From Thiomonas sp. (GTDB lineage Bacteria > Pseudomonadota > Gammaproteobacteria > Burkholderiales > Burkholderiaceae_C): a stretch of 5,831 nucleotides of DNA. Below the pieces are notes generated by a model. That model saw only the letters and a list, made by a program, of their open reading frames with translations. It was not told the origin of the DNA and searched no databases. Position 1 is the stretch's first letter. Each line of letters opens with the position of its first letter. A program made the translations under genes and the position numbers. The stretch spans positions 1 to 5,831 of the forward strand of contig JAQTVS010000194.1 of the NCBI GenBank assembly GCA_028706735.1, read 5' to 3'. This document shows, piece after piece, positions 1 to 5,831 of this stretch.

Positions 1-340
1 GGGGGAAACGATGGCGGCGAATGGCGTCGGCCACCACCCGCACCACGCCAGCGTCGTGCAGCATGCCGATCTTCACCGCATCCACGCCGATGTCCTCGAC
101 CACGGCGTCAATCTGCTGCGCGAGCAGCTCCGGGGGCAAGGCCTGAATGGCGCGCACGCCCTGCGTGTTTTGCGCGGTGATGGCGGTAATGGCCGTCATG
201 CCGAAGCAGCCTAAAGCGGCAATGGTCTTGAGATCGGCCTGGATGCCGGCGCCACCGCCGCTGTCGGATCCGGCAATGCTGAGCACGCGGGCGTAGCGGG
301 CGGCCGGGGCAACGGGGTGGACGGGATCGGGCAGGGTCAT
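1..340 (-). CDS. thiD: Hydroxymethylpyrimidine / phosphomethylpyrimidine kinase ThiD, N-terminal part (3' end cut by window edge)
   Basis: ThiD phosphorylates 4-amino-5-hydroxymethyl-2-methylpyrimidine (HMP) to HMP-P and then to HMP-PP, the pyrimidine substrate of ThiE, in the cytoplasm. The first 113 codons are present and the frame stays open to base 1; family members are about 260-270 residues, so more than half is missing. Translating the minus strand from the ATG at 340-338 gives the ribokinase-fold signature [13 protein letters not shown] at residues 24-36, followed by [19 protein letters not shown] and AQNTQGV (residues 56-62). The VKIGML motif is at 89-94. These are hallmarks of the HMP-kinase family. 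The first 18 or so residues are a short non-conserved leader. The start overlaps the thiE stop in an ATGA arrangement (337-340), which suggests translational coupling. Pyridoxal kinases share the fold, but the motifs and the thiM-thiE context favour ThiD. Confidence 0.95.
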   Translation of the reverse strand, partial: MTLPDPVHPVAPAARYARVLSIAGSDSGGGAGIQADLKTIAALGCFGMTAITAITAQNTQGVRAIQALPPELLAQQIDAVVEDIGVDAVKIGMLHDAGVVRVVADAIRRHRFP

Positions 341-993
341 GGCGTGGGTTGCGGGTCCGTGTGGCGGCGCAGGGCCTGCGCGGCGGCAGCGGGGTCGGGC
401 GCTGCGCACAGGGCGCGCACCACGGCCAGGCCGTCCGCCCCGGCAGCCATGACCTGCGCAGCGTTGTCCAGGTCGATGCCGCCGATGGCGATCAGCGGCA
501 GGCGGGTAAGCGCGCGCAGGGCGCGCAGGCCGTCCAGCCCCAGGGCGGGTGCGGCGTCGGTTTTGCTCGGGGTGGAGAACACCGGGCTGACGCCCAGATA
601 GTCCACCGGGCTCAGCGCTGCGGCGCGCACCTGCGCGGCGCTTTCCACCGACAGGCCGATGAGCGCATGCGGCAGGATGCGGCGCACTTCGTCGGGCGGC
701 ATATCGCTCTGGCCGACATGCACGCCGTCGGCGTTTACGGCAAGCGCGATGTCGAGCCGGTCGTTGATGATCAGCGGCACGCCCAGCGGCGCGAGCAGCG
801 CCTTGAGCGCACGGGCGCGCTCCACAAACAGCCGGGTCTCCAACTGTTTTTCACGCAACTGCACGCAGGTGGCGCCTCCGCGCACGGCGGCGGCCACCAC
901 GGCCTCCACGCCGCGCGGACCGCACAGCGCGGCGTCGGTGACCAGATGCAGGCGCAGCGCCGCCAGCGGCCAACGGCTGGCGGGTTCAGTCAT
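337..993 (-). CDS. thiE: Thiamine-phosphate synthase ThiE
   Basis: ThiE condenses HMP-PP with hydroxyethylthiazole phosphate to give thiamine monophosphate and pyrophosphate. The 218-residue product has the normal length for this TIM-barrel enzyme. Visible family motifs, in order, are LHLVTD (15-20), CVQLREK (43-49), IINDRLDIA (75-83), [11 protein letters not shown] (89-99), IGLSVES (112-118), [20 protein letters not shown] (132-151), LPLIAIGGI (165-173) and the closing [11 protein letters not shown] (185-195). They cover the pyrophosphate- and Mg-binding residues of strands 2-4 and the glycine-rich phosphate loop near the C-terminus. The ATG at 993-991 lies inside the last codons of thiM (8-bp overlap), and no Shine-Dalgarno sequence is seen before it, so translation probably depends on ribosomes finishing thiM. 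The stop overlaps the thiD start by 4 bp. TenI-like proteins share the fold, but the intact QLREK and INDR motifs support a true ThiE. Confidence 0.96.
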   Translation of the reverse strand: MTEPASRWPLAALRLHLVTDAALCGPRGVEAVVAAAVRGGATCVQLREKQLETRLFVERARALKALLAPLGVPLIINDRLDIALAVNADGVHVGQSDMPPDEVRRILPHALIGLSVESAAQVRAAALSPVDYLGVSPVFSTPSKTDAAPALGLDGLRALRALTRLPLIAIGGIDLDNAAQVMAAGADGLAVVRALCAAPDPAAAAQALRRHTDPQPTP

Positions 994-1840
994 GGGTCAT
1001 GCGCAAGCGGATGCGGAAGGAATCAAAGTCCAGCAGTTGCAGGCGGTCGAGCAGGGCGATCTGCAACTGGCCCACGCCGGCGCCTGCCGCCTGCACCTGC
1101 TCCGTCGCCACTTCGCCCGCCACGCCGAGATAGGCCATGGCCGCGGCGGTGGCGTGAAAGGCGTCGGGCTGCACCGCGCAGAAGGCGCCGATCAGGGTGC
1201 TGGCCGAGCAGCCGACGCCGGTGACGCGGGTCATCCACGGATGGCCATTGGCCAGGCGCAGATGGCGGCCGTCCGGCGCGAGGATGTGATCGGTGGCGCC
1301 GCTCACGCACACCACTGCGCCCAGGCGCGCGGCCAGTGCACGGGCGGCGGCGACGGCATCGTCCGACGCGGCGGCGCTGTCCACGCCGCGGGTCGCGGCC
1401 TCCAACCCGGCCACGCTGAGGATCTCGGAACCATTGCCGCGCAAAACGGTGGGGCTGCCGATGGCCAGCAGCGTGGCAATGGCGTGGTTGCGATACGGCG
1501 TCGCGCCGGCGCCCACCGGATCGAGCACCACGGGAATGCCGCGGCAGCGGGCGGTGTCCAGCGCCATGCCCATGGCCTCCACCCAATCTGGCGAGAGGGT
1601 GCCGATATTGAGCACCAGCGCCTGGGCGATGCCCGCCATGTCGCGCACTTCCTCGCGGGCATGCGCCATCACCGGCGCGGCGCCCAGAGCCAGCAGGGCG
1701 TTGGCGTTGTAGTTCATCACGACGAAATTGGTGATGTTGTGCACCAGCGGCTGCTGCTGGCGCACGGCAAGCACATCGGCCCAGAGGGTGTTGGCGGTGG
1801 GAAACGTCATGGTGTTGGCAAGAGGGGGAGTGTGGACCAT
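986..1840 (-). CDS. thiM: Hydroxyethylthiazole kinase ThiM
   Basis: ThiM phosphorylates 4-methyl-5-(2-hydroxyethyl)thiazole, the salvage entry point for the thiazole half of thiamine. With the start chosen here the protein has 284 residues. Numbered from it, family motifs are [20 protein letters not shown] (31-50), GAAPVMAHA (53-61), VLNIGTL (76-82), [15 protein letters not shown] (103-117), LRGNGSEIL (133-141), GRGVDS (151-156) and TGVGCSAST (207-215), where Cys211 matches the conserved active-site cysteine of the anion-hole turn. The start is uncertain: the frame also allows GTG at 1864 (292 aa) and ATG at 1810 (274 aa, closest to the usual family length). I prefer ATG 1840 because AGGG precedes it by about 10 nt and neither other start has a visible ribosome-binding site. 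rlmH ends 30 bp upstream, and the 3' end overlaps thiE by 8 bp. The space before it is too short for a TPP riboswitch. Confidence 0.95.
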   Translation of the reverse strand: MVHTPPLANTMTFPTANTLWADVLAVRQQQPLVHNITNFVVMNYNANALLALGAAPVMAHAREEVRDMAGIAQALVLNIGTLSPDWVEAMGMALDTARCRGIPVVLDPVGAGATPYRNHAIATLLAIGSPTVLRGNGSEILSVAGLEAATRGVDSAAASDDAVAAARALAARLGAVVCVSGATDHILAPDGRHLRLANGHPWMTRVTGVGCSASTLIGAFCAVQPDAFHATAAAMAYLGVAGEVATEQVQAAGAGVGQLQIALLDRLQLLDFDSFRIRLRMTHD

Positions 1841-1870
1841 TATCGCTTTGCCCTGCGCGCGCACCGACCG

Positions 1871-2341
1871 TCAGGCGCGGTGATAGGGGTGGCCGCTGAG
1901 CAGGCTGTGGGCGCGGTAGAGCTGCTCGGCCAGCAGCACGCGCACCAGACCGTGGGGCAGGGTAAGGTCGGACAGGCGCAGCAGCGTGTCGGCGCGCTGC
2001 TTGAGCCGCGGCGCCAGGCCGTCCGCGCCACCGACGACGAGAGCGACATCGCGCCCGTCCTGCCGCCAGTGCTGCAGTTGCTCGGCCAGAGCGGCGGTGG
2101 TGAGCCGCTGGCCGTGCTCATCGAGCGTCACAAGGCGCGCGCCCGGGGGCAGGGCGGCTTCGATGCGCTGCGCCTCGCGCTCCATCACCGCTTCGGTGCT
2201 GATGCTGGAGCCGCGGGTTTCGGCGCGAATCTCCTTGAGCAGCAGCGGGGTTTCGGGCGGCAGGCGCTTGGCGTAGTCGGCGTAGGCCTCGTCGACCCAG
2301 CGCGGCATGCGCTGGCCCACGGCGAGCAGCCAGAGTTTCAT
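1871..2341 (-). CDS. rlmH: 23S rRNA (pseudouridine1915-N3)-methyltransferase RlmH
   Basis: RlmH is the small SPOUT-class enzyme that uses S-adenosylmethionine to methylate pseudouridine 1915 in helix 69 of 23S rRNA on assembled 70S ribosomes. The product is 156 residues, essentially the family length (155 in E. coli). It begins with [16 protein letters not shown], close to the family's MKL..AVG..MP pattern. It then has LVTLDEHG (70-77), VVGGADGL (102-109) for the trefoil-knot cofactor pocket, [19 protein letters not shown] (126-144) and the C-terminal HPYHR (151-155), whose Tyr and Arg are family-conserved. The ATG at 2341-2339 is supported by the N-terminal match rather than by a ribosome-binding site. 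It lies 39 bp after rsfS, and this spacer shows no terminator or promoter. rsfS-rlmH adjacency is common in proteobacteria. The short gap to thiM makes readthrough into the thiamine genes likely. Confidence 0.97.
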   Translation of the reverse strand: MKLWLLAVGQRMPRWVDEAYADYAKRLPPETPLLLKEIRAETRGSSISTEAVMEREAQRIEAALPPGARLVTLDEHGQRLTTAALAEQLQHWRQDGRDVALVVGGADGLAPRLKQRADTLLRLSDLTLPHGLVRVLLAEQLYRAHSLLSGHPYHRA

Positions 2342-2380
2342 GCGCAGCCAGAGACGGCGACCGCGTGTATCGGCAACCGA

Positions 2381-3211
2381 TCAGGACGCCAGTTTCTTGG
2401 CAGGCACGCGCTTGGCCGGAGACTTGCGCGCTGGAGTCTTTGCTGCGGTTTTGACGGCTGCTTTTTTGGCGGCGGGCCGTTTTGCCGGTGCGCTGCGCGC
2501 TGCGGTCGTTTGCAACGCGGTTTTGCGTGCCGCCGGGCGCTTGGTTGCAGGGGCCGCGCTGCTGGTTTCGACCCGCTTGCGTGCGGGGGCGGACGGGGCC
2601 GAACGCGCGCCGGCTGCGGTGCCGACAACGCGAGTGACGCGCTTTTTCTCCGGGCTGGTTTCGCCATAGGGCGAGGTGCGCACTGGAGCGGTTTTGGCCG
2701 CCACCTTTTTCGCGGCGGTTTTTTTGGCTGCAGGGCGCTTGGCGGCCGCCGTTTTGTAGGCGGTTTTGCGCGCGGGAGCCTTGGCCGGTTCCTCGGGCTT
2801 GTCAGGACGGCTGTCCGGGCCTTTGGCGGCCACTTTCACAGCGGGTTGAGCGCTGGCTTTTTTCGCTCCGCCCAGTTTGAGGTGCACCGGCTTGGCGCCC
2901 CAGAGTTCTTCGAGGCGGTAATAGGCGCGGATGGGCGGCTGCATGATGTGCACCACGGCGCCGCCGCAGTCCACCAGCACCCATTCGCCGGTTTCTTCGC
3001 CCTCGGGGTTGCGCACGCTGAATCCGGCGGCCTTGACGCTGTCGCGCACGCTGCTGGCCAGCGCGCGGGTCTGGCGGTTGGAGGTGCCGCTGGCGACGAT
3101 GACGCGGTCGAACAGGCTGGTGAGTTCTTCGGTGTTGAACACTTCGATGTCTTGCGCTTTGACGGCTTCCAGGGCGTCGACGATGGTGCGTTGCAGTTTG
3201 CGGATATCCAT
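2381..3211 (-). CDS. rsfS: Ribosomal silencing factor RsfS (Iojap/DUF143 family) with long Lys/Ala-rich C-terminal tail
   Basis: RsfS binds ribosomal protein uL14 on the large subunit and blocks joining with the 30S subunit when nutrients are scarce. The 276-residue product has two parts. Residues 1-105 are the complete RsfS domain: IVDALEAVKAQDIEVFNT (10-27), DRVIVASGTSNRQTRALA (35-52), WVLVDCGGAVVHIMQ (77-91) and YYRLEELW (97-104). E. coli RsfS stops at about this point. Residues 112-276 form an extra low-complexity tail rich in Lys, Ala, Pro and Arg, with KRPAAKK-like repeats at 158-164, 224-230 and 244-250, and AAKK/AAK units between them. It resembles histone H1-like or AlgP-type tails and should be disordered and strongly basic. 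A less repetitive segment with PYGETSPEKKR (181-191) separates two basic blocks. nadD ends 6 bp upstream, an arrangement that is widespread. No Shine-Dalgarno is visible. The RsfS assignment is firm; the tail's function is unknown. Confidence 0.95.
   Translation of the reverse strand: MDIRKLQRTIVDALEAVKAQDIEVFNTEELTSLFDRVIVASGTSNRQTRALASSVRDSVKAAGFSVRNPEGEETGEWVLVDCGGAVVHIMQPPIRAYYRLEELWGAKPVHLKLGGAKKASAQPAVKVAAKGPDSRPDKPEEPAKAPARKTAYKTAAAKRPAAKKTAAKKVAAKTAPVRTSPYGETSPEKKRVTRVVGTAAGARSAPSAPARKRVETSSAAPATKRPAARKTALQTTAARSAPAKRPAAKKAAVKTAAKTPARKSPAKRVPAKKLAS
2384..2878 (-). other. Low-complexity Lys/Ala/Pro-rich coding segment (RsfS tail)
   Basis: This in-frame 3' part of rsfS encodes about 165 residues built largely from Ala, Lys, Pro, Arg and Thr. 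KRPAA(K/R)K recurs three times, and AAKK, AAKT, APARK and PAKR units fill much of the rest. On the plus strand it appears as recurring tttttggcggc/cgttttgcc-like blocks. It looks like a segment that can expand or contract by slippage or recombination. The basic composition suggests nucleic-acid (rRNA or DNA) contact; that is inference from composition only. Confidence 0.8.
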
Positions 3212-3217
3212 GCGGTT

Positions 3218-3841
3218 TCAGTGCTGATAGAGGCGGTGTTGATCAATGTAGTGTGCCACAGCTGCGGGCGCCAGCCCGGCGAGCGGCAGGCCGAGGGCCA
3301 TGCGTTCGCGCACACGGGTCGCGGAGAGGTCGATTTCTGCCATGTCCAGCCGGTGCAGCCGGTGGCCGTGCGCGGCCAGCGCGGCGAGCAATTCAGGCGG
3401 CGCGCTGTCGTCATAGCCCGGCCGGCGCGCGGCGGCCAGATCGACCTGGGCGACGATCTCGCGCCAGCCATTCCAGGTGGGCAGATTGCGCAGTTGATCG
3501 GCGCCGAGAATGAAGGTGAAGGCGGTCTGCGGGTGCGCGGTGCGTAGTTCGCGCACGGTGTCGATGGTGTAGCTCGGCCCGTCGCGTTTGAGTTCGATGT
3601 CGCAGGCGCGCAGGCCGGGCAGGCCCGCGATGGCGAGGTTCACCATGTCCCAGCGCTGCTGCGGGCTGGCGGCCAGGGTGTCGCGCTGCCAGGGCTGGCC
3701 TGCCGGGATGAACCACACCGCGTCCAGCGCCAGTTCGTCGCAGGCGCTGCGCGCAAGCTGCAGATGCGCGCAATGGATGGGGTCGAAGCTGCCGCCGAGC
3801 AGGCCGATGCGTTGCGGCGCGGTCGAGGGATGCTGGCTCAC
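3218..3841 (-). CDS. nadD: Nicotinate-nucleotide adenylyltransferase NadD
   Basis: NadD transfers AMP from ATP to nicotinate mononucleotide to make deamido-NAD, the step before NAD synthetase. The product is 207 residues, typical for the family. The nucleotidyltransferase signature [15 protein letters not shown] is at residues 13-27, with the HxxH pair His23/His26 (the family often has Gly where Ala25 stands). [10 protein letters not shown] is at 43-52, [12 protein letters not shown] at 88-99, FILGADQL at 110-117, WREI at 126-129, and the ATP-binding SxTxxR motif SATRVR at 173-178. I chose the GTG at 3841-3839 because it gives the normal N-terminus just before the signature and overlaps the hemF stop as GTGA (3838-3841). 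The same frame is open to an ATG at 4009, but the added 56 residues lie wholly inside hemF in another frame and resemble nothing in the family. rsfS follows after 6 bp. Confidence 0.95.
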   Translation of the reverse strand: MSQHPSTAPQRIGLLGGSFDPIHCAHLQLARSACDELALDAVWFIPAGQPWQRDTLAASPQQRWDMVNLAIAGLPGLRACDIELKRDGPSYTIDTVRELRTAHPQTAFTFILGADQLRNLPTWNGWREIVAQVDLAAARRPGYDDSAPPELLAALAAHGHRLHRLDMAEIDLSATRVRERMALGLPLAGLAPAAVAHYIDQHRLYQH

Positions 3842-4752
3842 GCCGCGGCCCAGTCCCGCGGAGTGAGAAACACCTCGTACAACCGGGCTTCCGGCGTGCC
3901 CGCTTCGGGATGCCAGTCGTAGCGCCACTTCACGATGGGCGGCATGGACATGAGGATGGACTCGGTGCGTCCGCCCGACTGCAGGCCAAAGTGCGTGCCG
4001 CGATCCCACACCAGATTGAACTCGACATAGCGCCCGCGGCGATACGCCTGGAAATCACGCTCGCGCTCGCCGTAGGGCAGAGCGCGGCGGCGTTCCACGA
4101 TGGGCAGATAGGCGGGCAGAAAGGCGTCGCCCACGGCGCGCATCAGCGCAAAGCCACGTTCGAAACCGCCCTCGGCATAGTCGTCGAAAAACACCCCGCC
4201 GATGCCGCGTGGTTCATTGCGGTGCTTGAGAAAGAAGTAGTCGTCGCACCAGGTTTTGAATCGGGGGTAGTGGTCGTCGCCAAACGGGGCCAGCGCCGCC
4301 TGGCAGGTGCGGTGGAAATGCGCCGCGTCATCCTCGAAACCGTAATAGGGCGTGAGATCCATGCCGCCGCCGAACCAGGCCACCGGCGCCTGACCCTCGG
4401 GCTGGGCCATGAGCATGCGCACATTCATGTGCACGGTTGGCACGTAAGGATTGGTCGGGTGGAACACCAAGGAGATGCCCAGCGCCTCGAACGGCGCACC
4501 GGCCAGTTCCGGCCGGTGCTGTGTGGCCGAGGGAGGCAGCTTGGGGCCGCGCACATGCGAGAAGTTGCAGCCGCCACGCTCAAGCAGGCCGCCAAACTCG
4601 ATCAGGCTGCTGATGCCTTCGCCCTGCAGCGGCGAGTCGGCTGGCCGTGTCCATGCATCACGCCGGAAGGGCTGGCCGTCAGCGGTTTGCAGCGCGGCCA
4701 GAATGCTGCTTTGAAGATCGAGAAGATAAGTGCGGACCAATTGGGTTTGCAT
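3838..4752 (-). CDS. hemF: Oxygen-dependent coproporphyrinogen III oxidase HemF
   Basis: HemF carries out the aerobic oxidative decarboxylation of coproporphyrinogen III to protoporphyrinogen IX in heme synthesis. The 304-residue product aligns end to end by eye with E. coli HemF (299 aa). Recognisable blocks are NFSHVRG (63-69), [11 protein letters not shown] (75-85), [15 protein letters not shown] (98-112), [17 protein letters not shown] (126-142), [20 protein letters not shown] (166-185), FFDD (188-191), [10 protein letters not shown] (214-223), [17 protein letters not shown] (237-253) and [13 protein letters not shown] (260-272). His98, His108, His147 and His177 correspond to the metal-binding and catalytic histidines of the family. 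The ATG at 4752-4750 gives the family N-terminus ([10 protein letters not shown]). The frame stays open upstream to 4995, but those 81 residues are unlike HemF. No strong Shine-Dalgarno or convincing promoter is seen ahead of the gene. The stop overlaps the nadD start by 4 bp. Confidence 0.97.
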   Translation of the reverse strand: MQTQLVRTYLLDLQSSILAALQTADGQPFRRDAWTRPADSPLQGEGISSLIEFGGLLERGGCNFSHVRGPKLPPSATQHRPELAGAPFEALGISLVFHPTNPYVPTVHMNVRMLMAQPEGQAPVAWFGGGMDLTPYYGFEDDAAHFHRTCQAALAPFGDDHYPRFKTWCDDYFFLKHRNEPRGIGGVFFDDYAEGGFERGFALMRAVGDAFLPAYLPIVERRRALPYGERERDFQAYRRGRYVEFNLVWDRGTHFGLQSGGRTESILMSMPPIVKWRYDWHPEAGTPEARLYEVFLTPRDWAAA

Positions 4753-5060
4753 GAAGGCGCCGCCCGCGCCGCGTGCCGGGCTGTTCGAACAAAGACGCGA
4801 TTCTTTCACGATTGCCTCAGCGCGTTGCGAGAGGCATGCGGCGCCCAAAGCAAAGGCCTGGCCATGCGCCTGGACTGGGGCCTTCGGTGGCAGACTGTTG
4901 GTGCCAGAAAACCGGCGCCCCGGATTCTGCAGCACGCCTGTGGGAGATGCATTTGCCTGCGCCCAAAATCTGCCTCCCGCCGCAGGCGTCTGCAATCAAG
5001 CCTTGCAGGGCATCAACGCAAACAGTGTGGGACGGCTCGCGCAACGCCTGCTGATGGCCG
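4753..5060. other. 308-bp gap between tolA and hemF without a recognisable gene
   Basis: This is the only gap over 300 bp in the window. It separates the tolA stop from the hemF start, both on the minus strand, and should hold the tolA transcript end and the hemF promoter. I see no tRNA, no hairpin followed by a T-run, and no convincing -35/-10 pair on the minus strand. The hemF frame is open through 4995-4753, giving an 81-residue extension starting MQTPAAGG. It has no family resemblance to HemF and its residue make-up looks like translated non-coding DNA. The main structure is the imperfect inverted repeat at 4928-4994. A smaller pair, TGGCA at 4888-4892 and TGCCA at 4902-4906, lies nearby. 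Confidence 0.6.
4928..4994. repeat. Imperfect inverted repeat (potential long hairpin) between tolA and hemF
   Basis: Three consecutive arm segments pair in order: TGCAG (4928-4932) with CTGCA (4990-4994), ACGCCTG (4934-4940) with CAGGCGT (4983-4989), and GGGAG (4942-4946) with CTCCC (4974-4978). This gives 17 base pairs with one 1-nt bulge, one small internal loop (T against GCCG) and a 27-nt apical loop (4947-4973). Neither strand has a T-run after it, so it is not a classical intrinsic terminator. A further copy of the arm, ACGCCTGC at 5044-5051, could pair instead with GCAGGCGT at 4982-4989. The size and shape would fit a REP-type dispersed element or a transcript-processing hairpin. I cannot tell which from one copy. 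Confidence 0.5.
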
Positions 5061-5831
5061 TTAACCCGGGTCACGCGGCCCGGCATTCACATCCATCGTG
5101 CGAGGCCACACACCACTGCTTGGCGGTGGAAAGCGATGCACGCGGTTGATGGCGTCAAGTGCGGCTTGATCCCAGCTTGGCACCCCGCTGGACTTCACAA
5201 TCCTGGCGTTCACGACCTCTCCGGAATTCGTGTCCAAAGTCACCAGAATCTTGACGCGCGGATCCCCGCTGATTTGCGCCAGCTCTGAAGCAGGGTAGAT
5301 CGTATTTTGTTTGATCAAGGCGGCGATGCGCGGCCCATAGGTGCCCGAAGGCCCGGAAGTCTGCGCCGCTGTTCCGGTGCTTGTGGCCGCGCCTGTGCCA
5401 GCCTGTTGCATCAGTTGCTTCATGTAGTCGTCGCGCGATGAGGCCGCGAGCTGCGCCTGTTGTTGTTCGCGCTGCTTCTGCTTCTGTTCCGCCAGACGCT
5501 GTTGCGCTTGAATTTTTTTCTGCTGCGCCAGCTTCTCCTGCTGAAGTTTTTCCGCCTTCTCGCGTTGTTGCTCGGCGAGCTTCTGCGCTTGTTCGCGCTG
5601 CTGTTGCTGCGCCTTTTGTTCAGCCAGGCGCTGCTTTTCCAGCGCAAGTTTTTGCTTCTCGTCCTGCAGCCGCTTTTCAAGCTGCGCCTGTTGCGCCTGC
5701 TGCTGTTTTTTCAACGCGGCTTCGCGTTCCTGCCGCAGCACGATGTCGGCCTGCTGCACCTGGGGCTGCGGCTTGGGCTGCGCGACGGGTTTTGGCGGCG
5801 GGGGTGGTGGCGCCGGATGCGGCTGGGGCTG
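5061..5831 (-). CDS. tolA: TolA-like cell-envelope protein, C-terminal part (5' end cut by window edge)
   Basis: TolA is the inner-membrane-anchored, periplasm-spanning protein of the Tol-Pal system, which links TolQR energy to the outer membrane during division. The last 256 residues are present and the frame is open to base 5831, so the cytoplasmic N-terminus and membrane helix lie outside. Visible here are a Pro-rich linker (about residues 1-24, with a run of six prolines), then a long Lys/Gln/Glu/Ala helical region (about 30-140) with EKQRLAEQKAQQQQREQ-type repeats. A short Gly/Ser/Thr/Ala hinge follows (about 144-163). The C-terminal domain (about 165-256) has YGPRIAALIKQNTIYP, VKILVTLDTNSGEVVNARIV, KSSGVPSWDQAALDAI and a final strand near TMDVNAGPRD. 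The TonB/TolA C-terminal fold is clear; the long helical domain favours TolA over TonB. The usual downstream partner tolB is absent: hemF follows instead. Confidence 0.85.
   Translation of the reverse strand, partial: QPQPHPAPPPPPPKPVAQPKPQPQVQQADIVLRQEREAALKKQQQAQQAQLEKRLQDEKQKLALEKQRLAEQKAQQQQREQAQKLAEQQREKAEKLQQEKLAQQKKIQAQQRLAEQKQKQREQQQAQLAASSRDDYMKQLMQQAGTGAATSTGTAAQTSGPSGTYGPRIAALIKQNTIYPASELAQISGDPRVKILVTLDTNSGEVVNARIVKSSGVPSWDQAALDAINRVHRFPPPSSGVWPRTMDVNAGPRDPG

Noticed and set aside
1841..1870. TPP riboswitch before thiM
   Set aside because: The non-coding space is 30 bp and none of the conserved THI-box core is seen; the element would need about 100 nt and would have to lie within rlmH.
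659..3547. A 962-codon open frame on the plus strand running opposite thiE, thiM, rlmH, rsfS and nadD
   Set aside because: thiM, rlmH, rsfS and nadD all share one minus-strand frame, and this plus frame uses exactly the same triplets read in reverse. It would be closed only by sense codons TTA, CTA or TCA, which are very rare in high-GC genomes. The product is a His/Gly/Ala/Arg-rich jumble with no family motif.
3842..4009. Longer nadD beginning at ATG 4009 (263 residues)
   Set aside because: The extra 56 residues lie inside hemF in a different frame and precede a complete family N-terminus; GTG 3841 overlapping the hemF stop is the normal arrangement.
4753..4860. Possible promoter for hemF (for example AAGAAT read on the minus strand near 4799-4804)
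   Set aside because: No acceptable -35 element lies at a 16-18 bp distance and the flanks are GC-rich; I could not support any specific promoter.
4928..5060. Intrinsic terminator after tolA
   Set aside because: The inverted repeat is not followed by a T-run on the minus strand, and no other GC-rich hairpin plus T-run is seen in the gap.
3910..5064. A 384-codon open frame on the plus strand opposite hemF
   Set aside because: It covers the strongly conserved hemF coding sequence on the other strand, shows no domain of its own, and has the composition typical of antisense shadows in GC-rich DNA.
5420..5760. CTG/TTG-rich plus-strand stretch as a microsatellite or CRISPR-like array
   Set aside because: The repetition is the codon-level echo of the Lys/Gln/Glu-rich helical domain of TolA; there are no regular spacers or exact repeat units.

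Overview
The window is a compact, high-GC stretch of a bacterial chromosome in which every supportable gene lies on the minus strand. Protein families and gene order (hemF-nadD-rsfS-rlmH in tight succession) suggest a betaproteobacterium, most likely Burkholderiales. This rests on recognising the families and their usual order, not on a database search, and I do not assign a genus.

Read in the direction of transcription (right to left), the layout is as follows. (1) The 3' part of a tolA-like gene (5831 down to 5061) encodes the Pro-rich linker, the Lys/Gln/Glu-rich helical domain and the C-terminal domain of a cell-envelope protein. (2) A gap of 308 bp (5060-4753) carries no recognisable gene, but holds a long imperfect inverted repeat. 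(3) A housekeeping block follows: hemF (oxygen-dependent coproporphyrinogen III oxidase), nadD (nicotinate-mononucleotide adenylyltransferase), rsfS (ribosomal silencing factor with a very long Lys/Ala-rich tail) and rlmH (23S rRNA pseudouridine-1915 methyltransferase). (4) A thiamine-salvage block completes the window: thiM, thiE and the first 113 codons of thiD, which is cut by the left edge.

From hemF to thiD the genes overlap by 4-8 bp or are separated by no more than about 40 bp, so they look like one transcription unit. The three thiamine enzymes form a full salvage route: ThiM phosphorylates hydroxyethylthiazole, ThiD phosphorylates hydroxymethylpyrimidine (twice), and ThiE joins the two products into thiamine monophosphate. 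HemF, NadD, RsfS and RlmH belong to heme synthesis, NAD synthesis and ribosome maintenance. Their link to the thiamine genes is co-transcription rather than a shared pathway. No THI-box (TPP riboswitch) fits in the short space between rlmH and thiM.

I found no clear new biological system. The points most worth a second look are the RsfS tail, the repeat-bearing gap between tolA and hemF, the absence of tolB after tolA, and the thiamine genes sitting behind rlmH. A 962-codon open frame on the plus strand is explained as an in-register shadow of the minus-strand genes.
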